A DNA stretch of 64,000 nt from Psychrobacter vallis. Lineage in GTDB: Bacteria; Pseudomonadota; Gammaproteobacteria; Pseudomonadales; Moraxellaceae. A program made the position numbers and the translations under genes. The first letter of the stretch is position 1, and every line of letters starts with the position of its first letter. Shown here piece after piece: positions 1 to 8,899 of the stretch. The stretch lies in assembly GCF_904846715.1 (NCBI RefSeq), contig NZ_CAJHBU010000015.1, positions 18,289-82,288 on the forward strand. The letters are read 5' to 3'. The notes under the pieces were generated by a model, which was not told the DNA's origin, did not search any database, and saw only the letters and a list, made by a program, of their open reading frames with translations.

Positions 1-383
1 AGGTGACCGATCCTCAAGTGATGGAAGATGTGGCATTAGAAGGCGGCCCTATGTATCCTGAGGTCGGCTTTGTGCTGCATACTGGACAACCAGAATGGGC
101 GTCTTCTTTTGCCATTTCAGAAAACGTCTGTATCACCACAAGCCAAGATATTCTTAAACGTATTGCCGCTGGTCAAGGCGTTGGTCATTATCAGCTGTGC
201 TTGGGTCATGCCAGTTGGGGTAAAAAACAATTGGAACAAGAGCTTGATAATGGTGACTGGTTGGTGTGCCCAGCCGATTTAAATTTATTGTTTGATACGC
301 CATTTGAAGAACGCTGGCAGATGGCTGCTGACAAGATTGGTGTCAATTTTGACTATCTTAGCAGTGATATTGGTCATGCCTAA
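1..383 (+). CDS. yqgE: YqgE/AlgH family protein, 3' part only
   Basis: The gene enters from outside the window, so only about the last 126 residues are present. The visible part matches the C-terminal two thirds of YqgE (DUF179): GGP and a GFVLHT-like stretch near the beginning, then TTSQDIL, a [15 protein letters not shown] segment, [11 protein letters not shown] and a terminal GHA. The GTG at position 3 is simply in frame and is not the true start. The cellular role of YqgE is poorly defined. It commonly sits just upstream of ruvX/yqgF, as it does here. Identification is firm; function is not. Confidence 0.9.
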   Translation, partial: VTDPQVMEDVALEGGPMYPEVGFVLHTGQPEWASSFAISENVCITTSQDILKRIAAGQGVGHYQLCLGHASWGKKQLEQELDNGDWLVCPADLNLLFDTPFEERWQMAADKIGVNFDYLSSDIGHA

Positions 384-390
384 TCTCATG

Positions 391-540
391 TATAGTCGAT
401 ACCAAATAAAATAGATACACGACATTATGATCCGAGACTGGCACAAATTTTTCTTGCTTGCTGTGCCTGTGCAGCTCGATGCGACAAAACCTTTTAACAT
501 GGTATCCCTGTATCGCTGACTCTCTTTTATATTGACCTAA
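391..540 (+). repeat. Extragenic structured repeat, copy 1
   Basis: Begins TATAGTCGATAC, carries the family core GCTTGCTGTGCCTGTGCAG followed by CTCGATGCG, and ends near TATATTGACCTA. In this copy the two inner arms do not pair well, so it may be recombinant or decayed. It fills most of the yqgE-ruvX gap and could separate or modulate their transcripts. Confidence 0.7.
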
Positions 541-561
541 CAATAGGAAACTTCCTTTATT

Positions 562-1092
562 ATGGTAGATAGCACGCTTATAACAGACGCCATAGAAGCG
601 ATTGACGATAGCGTTTCTGAACCAACCATCAAACCGCATCTTATCTTGGCACTAGATTACGGTGTCAAAAAGATGGGCATGGCACTTGGTAATACCATTA
701 CCGAAACGGCGCGTGCCTTTGATATCTTGGTGATGAACAATGGTCAACCTGATTGGGACAATCTACTCGGTATCATTAAGGTATGGGGCGTGGCACAAGT
801 GATAGTGGGTCTGCCACTGAATATGGATGGCAGCAGCTCGATGCTCTCCAAGCGTGCGCACAAATTCGCCCGTCGCCTAGCGCATAGAATTATGGAGCAG
901 CATCTACCAGTGACTGTGTCACTGTGTGATGAGCGCCTAACCTCAGTCGCCGCACGGGAAATAGCGTGGGAGAATGGTTGGATTAAAAATGAGCGCGACC
1001 CAATTGATGATATCTCTGCTTGTATTCTGATGTCGACTTATTTTGCTGATCCTCATAGCAGTATCGCGATTGACGCTATCAAAGCAGATTAA
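562..1092 (+). CDS. ruvX: RuvX/YqgF Holliday junction resolvase-like nuclease
   Basis: An RNase H-fold nuclease of the YqgF family, implicated in pre-16S rRNA 5' end maturation and proposed as a Holliday junction resolvase. The visible hallmarks are ALDYG with Asp32, VGLPLNMDGS around residues 82-91, DERLTS around 123-128 and the acidic pair near 149-150, which together form the expected metal-binding site. The protein is 176 aa, longer than the usual 140-150 because of about 25 extra N-terminal residues before the first beta strand. The start at 562 has AGGAAA upstream. The yqgE-ruvX order is conserved in many gammaproteobacteria. Confidence 0.93.
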   Translation: MVDSTLITDAIEAIDDSVSEPTIKPHLILALDYGVKKMGMALGNTITETARAFDILVMNNGQPDWDNLLGIIKVWGVAQVIVGLPLNMDGSSSMLSKRAHKFARRLAHRIMEQHLPVTVSLCDERLTSVAAREIAWENGWIKNERDPIDDISACILMSTYFADPHSSIAIDAIKAD

Positions 1093-1136
1093 ATACGTGA
1101 TAAGTGTGGTGTGGGTATCACGCCTGATTAGAGCGC

Positions 1137-1275
1137 TATAGTCGATACTAAGCAAAATAGATACAAGCCATTATGACGCGGGACTGGGAAAAGTTTTTCT
1201 TGCTTGCTGTGCCTGCGCAGCTCGATGCTACAAAAAATTTGTCCCAGCCCTGCTGTATCCCTTTTATATTGACCT
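1137..1275 (+). repeat. Extragenic structured repeat, copy 2
   Basis: TATAGTCGATACTAA at the left, TATATTGACCTGACTA at the right and the core GCTTGCTGTGCCTGCGCAG inside. The inner arms starting GGGACTGGG and ending TCCCAGCCC pair over about 20 bp with few mismatches, and the loop contains CTCGATGC. Confidence 0.78.
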
Positions 1276-1308
1276 GACTAGACTGAATAAAATGGAATAC
1301 CCGATATT

Positions 1309-1788
1309 ATGACCACTGTCCCAGACCACACCTTGCAAAATAACTCGCAACACGGTTTTGCTCCGCTGGCTATTGCCCGTATCAAAGGCGCGCAGCGTGC
1401 AAACCAAGTGGCCATTTATCTCATTTATGCCGCCATTTTCGCCTTTATGGTCTTTGGCACCATTGCCAGCATTAAGGCGTTCCATGACAACCAGCTACTC
1501 TATCAATTGTTTTATAACTTACCATACGCTTTAGTCGCCCTCACGATACCTATTACTATTTATGATGCCTTGGTGGTTTATCGTTATCGTTTGAACCAAC
1601 CATCGATGATTGCCATGAGTATTGGCGTATCGACCATTATCTTGGTCGGTGGCCTACTATTTGCGGATACGGCATGGTTAGGATTGTCATGCTGGCTGGG
1701 CGTGGCTTTTTTATTCAAAGTAACTTTTAAGCGCTTTTTTAACTTTTTAGAAATGCAGGAAGATGCCGAGACCGTTGAAGAAACATAA
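1309..1788 (+). CDS. Small multi-pass inner-membrane protein, unknown function
   Basis: A 159-residue protein not recognised as a named family. The first 30 residues are polar, followed by about four hydrophobic segments (roughly residues 35-55, 68-85, 100-117 and 121-137). The C-terminus is acidic (MQEDAETVEET). It is probably an integral inner-membrane protein. It lies between an extragenic repeat and tusA with no clear operon partner. The reading frame is the only one open here and its composition matches the neighbours, so it is likely a real gene. Confidence 0.75.
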   Translation: MTTVPDHTLQNNSQHGFAPLAIARIKGAQRANQVAIYLIYAAIFAFMVFGTIASIKAFHDNQLLYQLFYNLPYALVALTIPITIYDALVVYRYRLNQPSMIAMSIGVSTIILVGGLLFADTAWLGLSCWLGVAFLFKVTFKRFFNFLEMQEDAETVEET

Positions 1789-1874
1789 AAGACGCGAATG
1801 AATGAAAGCACATCAACGAATGCATCGCAAAAACCATTTTAGCTCACCCTCTTAATTTACCTTTTTAATTCACA

Positions 1875-2210
1875 ATGACTATTATGACCACTTCTACCAC
1901 GCAAACGACTATCAACCATCATTTAGACACCCAAGGGCTGATCTGTCCTGAGCCTGTCATGATGCTACACCGAATCATTCGTCAAGCAGAAGGCGGTGAG
2001 GTGATTGAAATACTCGCCACTGATCCCGCCACTACTCGCGACATCCCTAATTTTTGTCGTCATTTGGGTCATGAACTCTTGAATCAAGAAACACTGGCTG
2101 AAAACGTGAGCTTAAATGCTGATCCTGATGAAATCACGGTCGCTAGTGATGATGATGCGCCTATAAATGGCACGCTTTATCGTTACTTGGTTAAAAAGAA
2201 AACCGTGTAA
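1875..2210 (+). CDS. tusA: TusA/SirA-family sulfurtransferase
   Basis: Members of this family carry persulfide sulfur for tRNA thiouridine and other sulfur-transfer pathways in the cytoplasm. The signature is [12 protein letters not shown] near residues 17-28, with the catalytic cysteine in the CPxP motif (Cys24 counting from the ATG at 1875). At 111 aa it is longer than E. coli TusA (about 80 aa), with an extra acidic C-terminal tail ending VKKKTV. An in-frame ATG at 1884 is an equally plausible start. A tusA-like paralogue (TusA versus YedF type) cannot be excluded without alignment. Confidence 0.85.
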   Translation: MTIMTTSTTQTTINHHLDTQGLICPEPVMMLHRIIRQAEGGEVIEILATDPATTRDIPNFCRHLGHELLNQETLAENVSLNADPDEITVASDDDAPINGTLYRYLVKKKTV

Positions 2211-2217
2211 AGGAACA

Positions 2218-2282
2218 TTTGTACCAGTCGCGTGTCATAATGCCATGTATCTATTTTTTTCAGTATCGACTATATAGCAACC
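2218..2282 (-). repeat. Extragenic structured repeat, half copy
   Basis: Only one end is present. Read on the minus strand it is TATAGTCGATACTG, then AATAGATACATGGCATTATGA and CGACTGG. It matches the first 60 bp of the other copies and then stops at the 3' end of tusA. Confidence 0.65.
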
Positions 2283-2308
2283 TTTGACCACTTATTGAGA
2301 ACTGTCTT

Positions 2309-3247
2309 ATGAGCCGTGATCGCGCCGTGCAGCAACGACAGCCTAAAGCATTGGCAGTCGATGATGAGCCGACTTATATGACTGAGTTTCGTCAAGCTAT
2401 GTTGGCACGTGGTCTGGCAACGCGCACGCGTAACGCTTATATCCGTGACCTGCGCTCTTGTGAGTTGACCAATCCAATCGCCCTGACACGCTGGCAGCCT
2501 GACGATGTGCTGCACTGCTTATCCCTTCTCACTCAAGATGGCAAAACCCCGCGCACGCAAGCGCGTATGCTCTCAAGCCTGCGTCAGTTCTACTTATGGA
2601 TGATCGCCAGCAATCTGCGGGAAGACAATCCTTGTGAGCGAATCAAAAGTCCAAAACTTGGGCGACCATTACCAAAGGATTTGAGCGAAGGTGATGTCGA
2701 TAACTTATTGGCTGCACCTGATACCAGCACCGCGCTGGGTCTACGGGATAAAGCCATGCTCGAAGTGCTCTACGCTTGCGGTCTGCGTGTGAGCGAGTTG
2801 ATTAATCTGTCGCTTGAGCAGGTGAATTTAAACTCTGGCTGGCTACAGATTACGGGCAAAGGCAATAAAACGCGGCTGGTGCCACTGGGCGAATATGCAA
2901 GCGATGCGCTAGAGGATTATCTGACGCATGCTCGTGGTGATTTGATTGCGCATTTAAAATCGGGCAATTGCCAAGCGGTGTTTTTGACGGCACAAGGCGG
3001 TTATATGACGCGGCAAAATTTCTGGTATCTATTAAAGAAATACGCGAAAATCGCCTGTATCGACAAGGAATTGTCACCGCATACCTTACGTCATGCCTTT
3101 GCCACCCATTTGCTCAATCATGGTGCGGACTTGCGTAGCGTGCAGTTATTGCTTGGGCATAGCGACTTATCAACGACGCAAATTTATACGCATGTGGCGA
3201 CGGCGAGATTGCAACAATTGCATGCGGCGCATCATCCACGTGGTTAA
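2309..3247 (+). CDS. xerD: Site-specific tyrosine recombinase XerD
   Basis: XerD acts with XerC at dif to resolve chromosome dimers at the FtsK-activated septum. All catalytic residues of the tyrosine recombinase fold are visible: Arg160 in ACGLRVSEL, Lys184 in TGKGNK, His258 and Arg261 in SPHTLRH, His284 in LLGHSDLSTT and the nucleophile Tyr293 in QIYTH. The N-terminal SAM-like core-binding domain spans about residues 25-105. The LGHSDLSTTQIYTHVA ending favours XerD over XerC. At 312 aa it is slightly longer than usual; the ATG at 2378 is an alternative start nearer the canonical N-terminus. Confidence 0.93.
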   Translation: MSRDRAVQQRQPKALAVDDEPTYMTEFRQAMLARGLATRTRNAYIRDLRSCELTNPIALTRWQPDDVLHCLSLLTQDGKTPRTQARMLSSLRQFYLWMIASNLREDNPCERIKSPKLGRPLPKDLSEGDVDNLLAAPDTSTALGLRDKAMLEVLYACGLRVSELINLSLEQVNLNSGWLQITGKGNKTRLVPLGEYASDALEDYLTHARGDLIAHLKSGNCQAVFLTAQGGYMTRQNFWYLLKKYAKIACIDKELSPHTLRHAFATHLLNHGADLRSVQLLLGHSDLSTTQIYTHVATARLQQLHAAHHPRG

Positions 3248-3291
3248 CGTTAACACCAAATATTTATTAATAATCGTAAAAGGACTATACC

Positions 3292-3630
3292 GTGTTGCAA
3301 GCTCAGCCATCTCCCGTGCCAGCCCTAACCAAAGCACAAAACTTTGCCCTCAAAAAACTGACCATTATGGGTTATTTAGAAGGCACTTCTTTTTTATTGC
3401 TGCTGGGTATCGCCATGCCTCTCAAATATATGCTGGGCATTCCTGAAGCGGTGAGCTATGTCGGTATGGCACATGGGGCGCTATTCGTGGCTTATATCTT
3501 GGTACTGATTATCACGGCTAGCAAAATAAAAATGCCGCTGTGGGCGCTCCCTGCTGGTGTCATTGGCTCGTTTTTGCCATTTGGGCCGTTTATATTTGAT
3601 TATTTATTAAAGAAGCGTTTGGGGAAGTAG
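3292..3630 (+). CDS. DUF3817-family small membrane protein
   Basis: A 112-residue protein starting at GTG, preceded by AAAGGA. It contains three hydrophobic helices (about residues 30-50, 60-80 and 85-103), with LEGTSFLLLLGIAMPLKY and a conserved-looking MAHGALF motif between helices 1 and 2. These match my memory of the DUF3817 family, whose biochemical role is unknown. It lies 44 bp after xerD and may be co-transcribed. The basic end LLKKRLGK suggests a cytoplasmic C-terminus. Confidence 0.8.
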   Translation: MLQAQPSPVPALTKAQNFALKKLTIMGYLEGTSFLLLLGIAMPLKYMLGIPEAVSYVGMAHGALFVAYILVLIITASKIKMPLWALPAGVIGSFLPFGPFIFDYLLKKRLGK

Positions 3631-3692
3631 TGGTTATATAAAGCAAACCGTCGATCAGAATCATCAACAAATGACTTTTTAAGAGAAGAGCT

Positions 3693-4835
3693 ATGCCAAT
3701 ATTTGATATTGATTACATACTTGCATTAGGTCGTAATGATAGATGTTGGTGTGGCTCAAAACTGAAATTCAAACGCTGTCATAAAGACCGCGAGCATGAA
3801 AAACCTCTATCTTTAGGTGAAAAACTAGCTTTTGGAAATAATATATCAAAAAGAGAAACATGCTACGCACCTAAAAGCCTACTGCCAGATTGTAATAAGG
3901 TTATCAAGTCTCACACTATTTCTAAATCAAGTACCTTAAAAAGTATTGCTGATAGTACTAATCACGTCTTAGGATTAAAGCAAAACCTGAGCAACTTTCA
4001 AAAGAATAAAGAGAATCTTAGGTTTGAAAAAATTGGCATTAATAATGCTTCTACTTTTAAAGGATTTTGTAAAAAGCATGACAAATTACTTTTTTCTTGT
4101 TTTGAAGATAAACCATTCCTAGGTACAAAAGAGCAATGTATAGCTTTAACTTATAGATCTGTGGCAAAGGAAATCTATGCTAAGGAAGAGGCTATAGAAG
4201 CCGCAAAATTTATGAGAAGAAATGCGGATAGAGGAAAGTCTATCTTTTTTCAAATAATAATACAAAAAGATATTTATCCTTATAAGCTAGGTTCGGAGAT
4301 GGCGCTGAGTGAGCTATACAAAATTAAAAGCAATTTAGACGCTGAGTTATCAAATAACAGTAATGACTCTTATAACTTTTTAGTCATAGAGTCTGCAAGC
4401 CCACTACCAATTGTAGTGTCATCTATAACTAATCCCACACATAACTTCAAAGACGAACACCTACAGGACTTAGCAAGCTTAGAAGAAGTAGCTGAACAAC
4501 TAGTTTTTAACGCATTCACGAGTAAAAGAAAAGGTTTTGTAGTTTTCAGTTGGCTCAAAAAGGCAGAGGTGATAGATAAATTCATAAACTCTTTACTAGA
4601 GATAAATAAGAAAGATATGTTTAGCTACTTAGTCAACTTCTTCTTTAGCTCTGCTGAAAATACTTTCATTTCTCCTGACTGGTGGAATACTTTAAGCACA
4701 GAACAGCAGCAGAAAATAGAAGCACTTTTCAAAGTAGGCTCAAATTATACTGAAGAAAGACCAAGAAACGTACTTGCTGATAACAGCATCACATTTGCAG
4801 GCTGGGAGATAGAAAATCTCTATAGAGTCACTTGA
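3693..4835 (+). CDS. SEC-C motif protein, otherwise unrecognised
   Basis: The 380-residue protein opens with a SEC-C zinc-binding motif: GRNDRCWCGSKLKFKRCH, with ligands Cys18, Cys20, Cys29 and His30, as at the C-terminus of SecA. The remaining 340 residues are not a family I recognise. They are Lys-, Asn- and Ser-rich and show no membrane segment. The coding sequence is clearly richer in A+T than the flanking core genes and uses A/T-ending codons, so horizontal acquisition is likely. SEC-C motifs in orphan proteins may bind metal, ribosomes or nucleic acid; no function is assigned. Confidence 0.8.
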   Translation: MPIFDIDYILALGRNDRCWCGSKLKFKRCHKDREHEKPLSLGEKLAFGNNISKRETCYAPKSLLPDCNKVIKSHTISKSSTLKSIADSTNHVLGLKQNLSNFQKNKENLRFEKIGINNASTFKGFCKKHDKLLFSCFEDKPFLGTKEQCIALTYRSVAKEIYAKEEAIEAAKFMRRNADRGKSIFFQIIIQKDIYPYKLGSEMALSELYKIKSNLDAELSNNSNDSYNFLVIESASPLPIVVSSITNPTHNFKDEHLQDLASLEEVAEQLVFNAFTSKRKGFVVFSWLKKAEVIDKFINSLLEINKKDMFSYLVNFFFSSAENTFISPDWWNTLSTEQQQKIEALFKVGSNYTEERPRNVLADNSITFAGWEIENLYRVT

Positions 4836-4957
4836 TGGTTTATAGTTTCTGTAAGAGTGCAAACCGCCCCTTTTCTCGTTACAATACTCGTCATAATGTG
4901 CACACTGTCTGATTGGACAACGCACCACCTTTTACTTATCTATTATTCGAGAATCTC

Positions 4958-5566
4958 ATGAAACATAGACCACCTGCTGACCTGCTAAAAAACGCCCAAC
5001 ACTGGCGCGAAGACATCAATTTTCGCCAAGAGGTGTTGGGTAAGCCGTTTGATTTTGCGACCACGTGGGGTATTTTTTCACCGCAAAAGCTCGATGACGG
5101 CAGCCTAATGCTACTCGATTATGTAGATTTTCAAGCGGATGATGATTCGATAGATTTGGGCTGTGGCTATGGCGTGCTCGGCATGACAGCAGCGCGTGAA
5201 TGTCCAAACGGTCTGCATACCTTGATTGATAAAGACTTTATGGCAGTGGAATATGCGCGTCTGAACTGTGTAAAAAATGGTCTAAAAAATGTCGATGTGC
5301 ATTTATCGAATGGTTTTAATCACGTGGCAAAGGACAAGGACTTTAGCCTTGTTATGTCAAACTTGCCCGCGAAGGTAGGCAAAGAGCAGCATTATCTATA
5401 CTTCCTTGATGCCTATGCACGCATGCGTCAAGGCGGACGTTTTTATGTGGTGACGATCAATGGCTTGCGCCAGTTTATGAAACGCTCATTTACCGAAGTC
5501 TTTGGTAACAGTGAAAAGATCAAACAAGGCAAGACCTATACGATTACCATGGCGACCAAAGATTAA
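4958..5566 (+). CDS. RsmC-like class I SAM-dependent methyltransferase
   Basis: Starting at the ATG at 4958, the product is 202 aa; the frame remains open back to a TTG at 4913, but the internal ATG gives a more typical N-terminus (MKHRPPADLL). A Rossmann methyltransferase fold is evident: motif I is SIDLGCGYGVLGM, followed by TLIDKD and a motif IV variant MSNLPAKVGKE. That last motif replaces the NPPF of RsmC/RlmG. Similar single-domain COG2813 proteins methylate rRNA guanines, but the substrate here is unknown. A strong terminator follows. Confidence 0.78.
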   Translation: MKHRPPADLLKNAQHWREDINFRQEVLGKPFDFATTWGIFSPQKLDDGSLMLLDYVDFQADDDSIDLGCGYGVLGMTAARECPNGLHTLIDKDFMAVEYARLNCVKNGLKNVDVHLSNGFNHVAKDKDFSLVMSNLPAKVGKEQHYLYFLDAYARMRQGGRFYVVTINGLRQFMKRSFTEVFGNSEKIKQGKTYTITMATKD

Positions 5567-5608
5567 GTTTAGTTTACAAAAATCTATGTCTTTAAAAGCT
5601 GAACAAAC

Positions 5609-5650
5609 AAAAAACCCGCCAAAACACTAACGTTTTGACGGGCTTTTTTA
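5609..5650. terminator. Bidirectional rho-independent terminator
   Basis: The stem AACCCGTCAAAACG-like inverted repeat (CCCGCCAAAAC / GTTTTGACGGG) is flanked by A-rich and T-rich tracts. It serves the methyltransferase gene on plus and lptG on minus, which converge here. Confidence 0.9.
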
Positions 5651-5684
5651 TGTCCGATGCTTTTTTTAGAACTGGTGATTTTGC

Positions 5685-6911
5685 CTACATCTGCCGTTTA
5701 AGTAAATACCAACCCAATATTGCACTGCCGATAATCGGTAACAGCACCATCAGCATGGGCGAAAAGCCGGTCGCCAGCGAGACAAAACCCACCAAGTCTT
5801 GGACGTAACTGAACAACAAACCAAATAATAATGCCACCACGATACGCAGACCCAAACTGTGCGTCCGCAGCGAACCAAAGACGAATGAACACGCGACAAT
5901 CACCAGCGATAAGATGGATAACGGCGATAGTAGCTTTTGCCAAAATGCCAGCTCATGACTCAAAGAGCGCGTGCCTTGTTGGCGCATGAACTGTCGATGC
6001 TCATACAACTGGGTCAGAGACAAATCCTCTGCCTTACGGGTGAGCAAGTACACAGACTCTGGCGCAAACGGCAGACTCAGGGTATCTGACGGTGAGATGG
6101 CTTGACTGCTCTCAAAACCCTGATTGATATTAAGTTCGGTCATATTATTGAGCTGCCACTCGTAACGATACTGCTCGCTTGGTTGCTCATTGGCAATATC
6201 AAGTGGTTCGCGACCGATATACTGCCCGCCCTCAGCGTGAATGGCAGTTTGTAGATTGCCATCATTATCCAAATGCCAACGCTTGACCTCACCGATATTG
6301 CCTTTGACATCCGCATAATCGATATACAAAATATCGCTACCATCTGGCTTGGTACTGCCATCCTCTGTACTCTCAAAACGCGGCTGCACCGTCCAATAAC
6401 CCCGTACCGAGGTAACCAACGAGCGACTATCGGCATCGTTAATCTCTTTTGCCAATTGGTTAGACTGTGGCAATACAAACTGATTGATTGCCAAAGCTAA
6501 TAGCACAAAAATCAGCGCAGGCTGTAGCACCCAACTGACAATACGATAAACGCTCACGCCAGCTGCGCGCATCACGACCAGCTCGCTTTTGTTTGCAAGC
6601 AACCCCAAACCGACTACCGCGCCAAGTAACGCGCCAGTTGGGATGAACTGTTCTAAAAAGTAGGGCGAGCGGTAAAAAATGTACTTAATGGCTTCACCCA
6701 TCGTATAGCTGTCATCTAAAGAATCAAGCTCTGACAAATAAGAGAACACCAACTGTAACGCCCACAAACCTATGACCGCACCGATAATAGCAAGCAGCGC
6801 ATTGAGTTTGACATAACGACTCAGCACTTTTAAATTGGCAGGTTTTTGAGCAAGCTTGGCTGTAGCCTGTGGCGAGTTGGCATTGGAGGATTTTGAAAAT
6901 AAGGAGCGCAT
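5685..6911 (-). CDS. lptG: LPS export ABC transporter permease LptG
   Basis: LptG pairs with LptF and the ATPase LptB to extract lipopolysaccharide from the inner membrane and push it along the Lpt bridge. The 408-aa protein has the expected layout: transmembrane helices at the N-terminus (about residues 35-60, 85-110 and 125-145), a large periplasmic beta-jellyroll (about 165-310) and three C-terminal helices ending GWYLLKRQM. The start codon overlaps the lptF stop (TAATG), so the two are translationally coupled. About 30 polar residues precede the first helix, longer than in E. coli. Confidence 0.93.
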   Translation of the reverse strand: MRSLFSKSSNANSPQATAKLAQKPANLKVLSRYVKLNALLAIIGAVIGLWALQLVFSYLSELDSLDDSYTMGEAIKYIFYRSPYFLEQFIPTGALLGAVVGLGLLANKSELVVMRAAGVSVYRIVSWVLQPALIFVLLALAINQFVLPQSNQLAKEINDADSRSLVTSVRGYWTVQPRFESTEDGSTKPDGSDILYIDYADVKGNIGEVKRWHLDNDGNLQTAIHAEGGQYIGREPLDIANEQPSEQYRYEWQLNNMTELNINQGFESSQAISPSDTLSLPFAPESVYLLTRKAEDLSLTQLYEHRQFMRQQGTRSLSHELAFWQKLLSPLSILSLVIVACSFVFGSLRTHSLGLRIVVALLFGLLFSYVQDLVGFVSLATGFSPMLMVLLPIIGSAILGWYLLKRQM

Positions 6912-8215
6912 TAAGACAGCCCTCCTTGTGATCCATTATTTTGAGTATCGACCACTGTTAAAGCTGCATTATTCTCTTGTTTGCGAAAGCGCAATCGATG
7001 CTGCACACGACTTCCCCAATTCATATAAAGCGCCAATATCATAAATCCTAACACCAGCCACGCATAGGCCCATACACTGACGCTGCCTTTACTGACCGCA
7101 TTTTTGAGTGAAATAATACCCAGCGCGCAGCTGACAAATAACAAAATAGAAGGAAACAGACGCAGCCAACGGCCTTGGCGCGGGCGTACTTGCGAGAGTG
7201 GCACCGCCAGCATAGGCGCAATGATCATGAGCCACGGCAATGCCAAGCGATAGCCCAGCTCTCCTTGTGCCGCACGCAGCGCATTATCACTGCCCACTTG
7301 CGTACCACCCGTTGCAGCTTGCCACAATGGACCAATCGCTTGGGTTTCGATATTGTCTTCAGTAATGACTTCTTTGGAAGATTCCGTCAGCGTGATGCGA
7401 TAACGATCAAAGCCAACTTGATTGTATTTCAGACTGCCTGCACCTACTTCATAACGGCGACCTTGGAATAAGTCCAATTGGGTCACGCCGCTATTGCCCG
7501 TGTCTACTTGCTCAGCACGTTTGGCTAGCGTAATGGTGTCTTTGCTAATAGCGTTATTATTGGCCAGCGCATTGGGTAATTCTGGAATATTTAATTGCTC
7601 GGCGGTTTCTGCATCAATACGATTATTGAAATCTGTGCCAGTATTTTTATCAGCGGTGCCTTTTGTATTAGGCTCTGATTGGATAAGTATCACATCTTGC
7701 AATTGTTTTTTATCATCGCTCAAACTGCCCACATACAAATGATAATTGCCACTACTGATAAACTCATTGGGACGAATTAAGTCAAACGCACTGGTCAACG
7801 CTTGCTGTTGCCAAACGCTCTCGGATGAGCGCACGCCCCATGGTTTGCCAACGATGGATAGCGCAGCTTCACCCACAAACAATGCCAATATCAATGGCGT
7901 CATCAACCGCGCAAGCTTACCACGTGACACCCCACTGGCATTAATCACCGCCATTTCTTGATCCACGTACAAGCGCCCAAACACCAGCATCAAGGCGATA
8001 AAAAACGCCAATGGCAAGATTAACTCTAAAAAATACGGCAAATTATAACCAATAATGGTAAATAACAAGCTGATATCTAAGTTGCCTTCTGCAGCAATAC
8101 CAAAGTAACGAATCAAACGACCGCCCAGCATCATCACCACTAAAAACCCCAATACCAAAGCGGTCGTTGCGGCAACTTGTTGCGTCATATAGCGGCGTAA
8201 TATCACAATAGGCAC
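6911..8215 (-). CDS. lptF: LPS export ABC transporter permease LptF
   Basis: Partner permease of LptG. It starts MPIVILRRYMTQQV with the family's first helix immediately after, followed by LILPLAFFIALMLVFGRLY, the INASGVSRG coupling segment, a long periplasmic domain (about 130-310) and C-terminal helices. At 434 aa it is longer than E. coli LptF (366 aa); the extra length lies in the periplasmic domain, where a Thr/Asn/Asp-rich stretch around residues 180-200 looks like an insertion, and in a polar C-terminal tail. First gene of lptFG, divergent from the pepA side as in many gammaproteobacteria. Confidence 0.92.
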   Translation of the reverse strand: MPIVILRRYMTQQVAATTALVLGFLVVMMLGGRLIRYFGIAAEGNLDISLLFTIIGYNLPYFLELILPLAFFIALMLVFGRLYVDQEMAVINASGVSRGKLARLMTPLILALFVGEAALSIVGKPWGVRSSESVWQQQALTSAFDLIRPNEFISSGNYHLYVGSLSDDKKQLQDVILIQSEPNTKGTADKNTGTDFNNRIDAETAEQLNIPELPNALANNNAISKDTITLAKRAEQVDTGNSGVTQLDLFQGRRYEVGAGSLKYNQVGFDRYRITLTESSKEVITEDNIETQAIGPLWQAATGGTQVGSDNALRAAQGELGYRLALPWLMIIAPMLAVPLSQVRPRQGRWLRLFPSILLFVSCALGIISLKNAVSKGSVSVWAYAWLVLGFMILALYMNWGSRVQHRLRFRKQENNAALTVVDTQNNGSQGGLS

Positions 8216-8364
8216 TCTTAATGGGTTGGTATGCGGGCAATTTTTCGCATAATTATGGACAGGCTATGGACAGATGCAAACATGACAGATGCATATTATC
8301 GACAGAGTGCTGCTCAAGCAGACAAGTAAACAGGCACAAAAACAGATATCAAAAAACCGTATCT

Positions 8365-8518
8365 ATACTTAGGTTGATATAAAACAAACACAGCGAGACT
8401 GGGATAAATTTTTTGTCGCATCGAGCTGCGCAGGCACAGCAAGCAAGAAAAATTTGTGTCAGTCTCGCGTCATCATGTTATGTATCTATTTTATTTAGTA
8501 TCGACTATATAGTTAGCC
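8365..8518 (-). repeat. Extragenic structured repeat, copy 3
   Basis: A reverse-oriented copy ending AGTATCGACTATATA on plus. Inner arms CGAGACTGGGATAAATTTTT and AAAAATTTGTGTCAGTCTCG pair over about 20 bp around a loop with GAGCTGCGCAGGCACAGCAAGC. It occupies the region upstream of lptF. The remaining 8519-8847 sequence shows no gene. Confidence 0.78.
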
Positions 8519-8847
8519 ACACCTGATAAATACTAGCGATAAATATAACGGCTAATCGTAGCATATTTTGGTCAAAAATGGCTGTGAAATGTGTTTGAAA
8601 ACATTGCGTCTCTCTTGCTGCTGGCGTTGCCAGATCGACTGATGGCTGACACAACGAAGGAAATATGAAACATAAAACCACTATAGGGTAAGTAGGTTTC
8701 TTCTATTACGTTTGTGCTTTATTTACTTTAGAAAGGTTTGTTTGTCATTCGTATCATTGACCGTGTATCCGTGATATTAATTGCTAGACTAAGAATATTC
8801 GGATTTCTATTCATATCATTCAAAACCATATCGCTTAAAATAATAGT

Positions 8848-8884
8848 CACTCAAAACAATGCCACTTAAAACAATGCCACTCAA
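8848..8884. repeat. Short tandem repeat, 15-bp unit
   Basis: CACTCAAAACAATGC is followed by CACTTAAAACAATGC and the start of a third unit (CACTCAA), immediately before the ribosome-binding GGAGA of the downstream hydrolase gene. Its position could affect that gene's 5' leader. Confidence 0.7.
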
Positions 8885-8899
8885 CGGAGAATTCTACTG

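Noticed and set aside
2309..3247. Phage or integron integrase assignment
   Set aside because: Length, motif spacing and context fit XerD, and no attachment site or phage genes are near.
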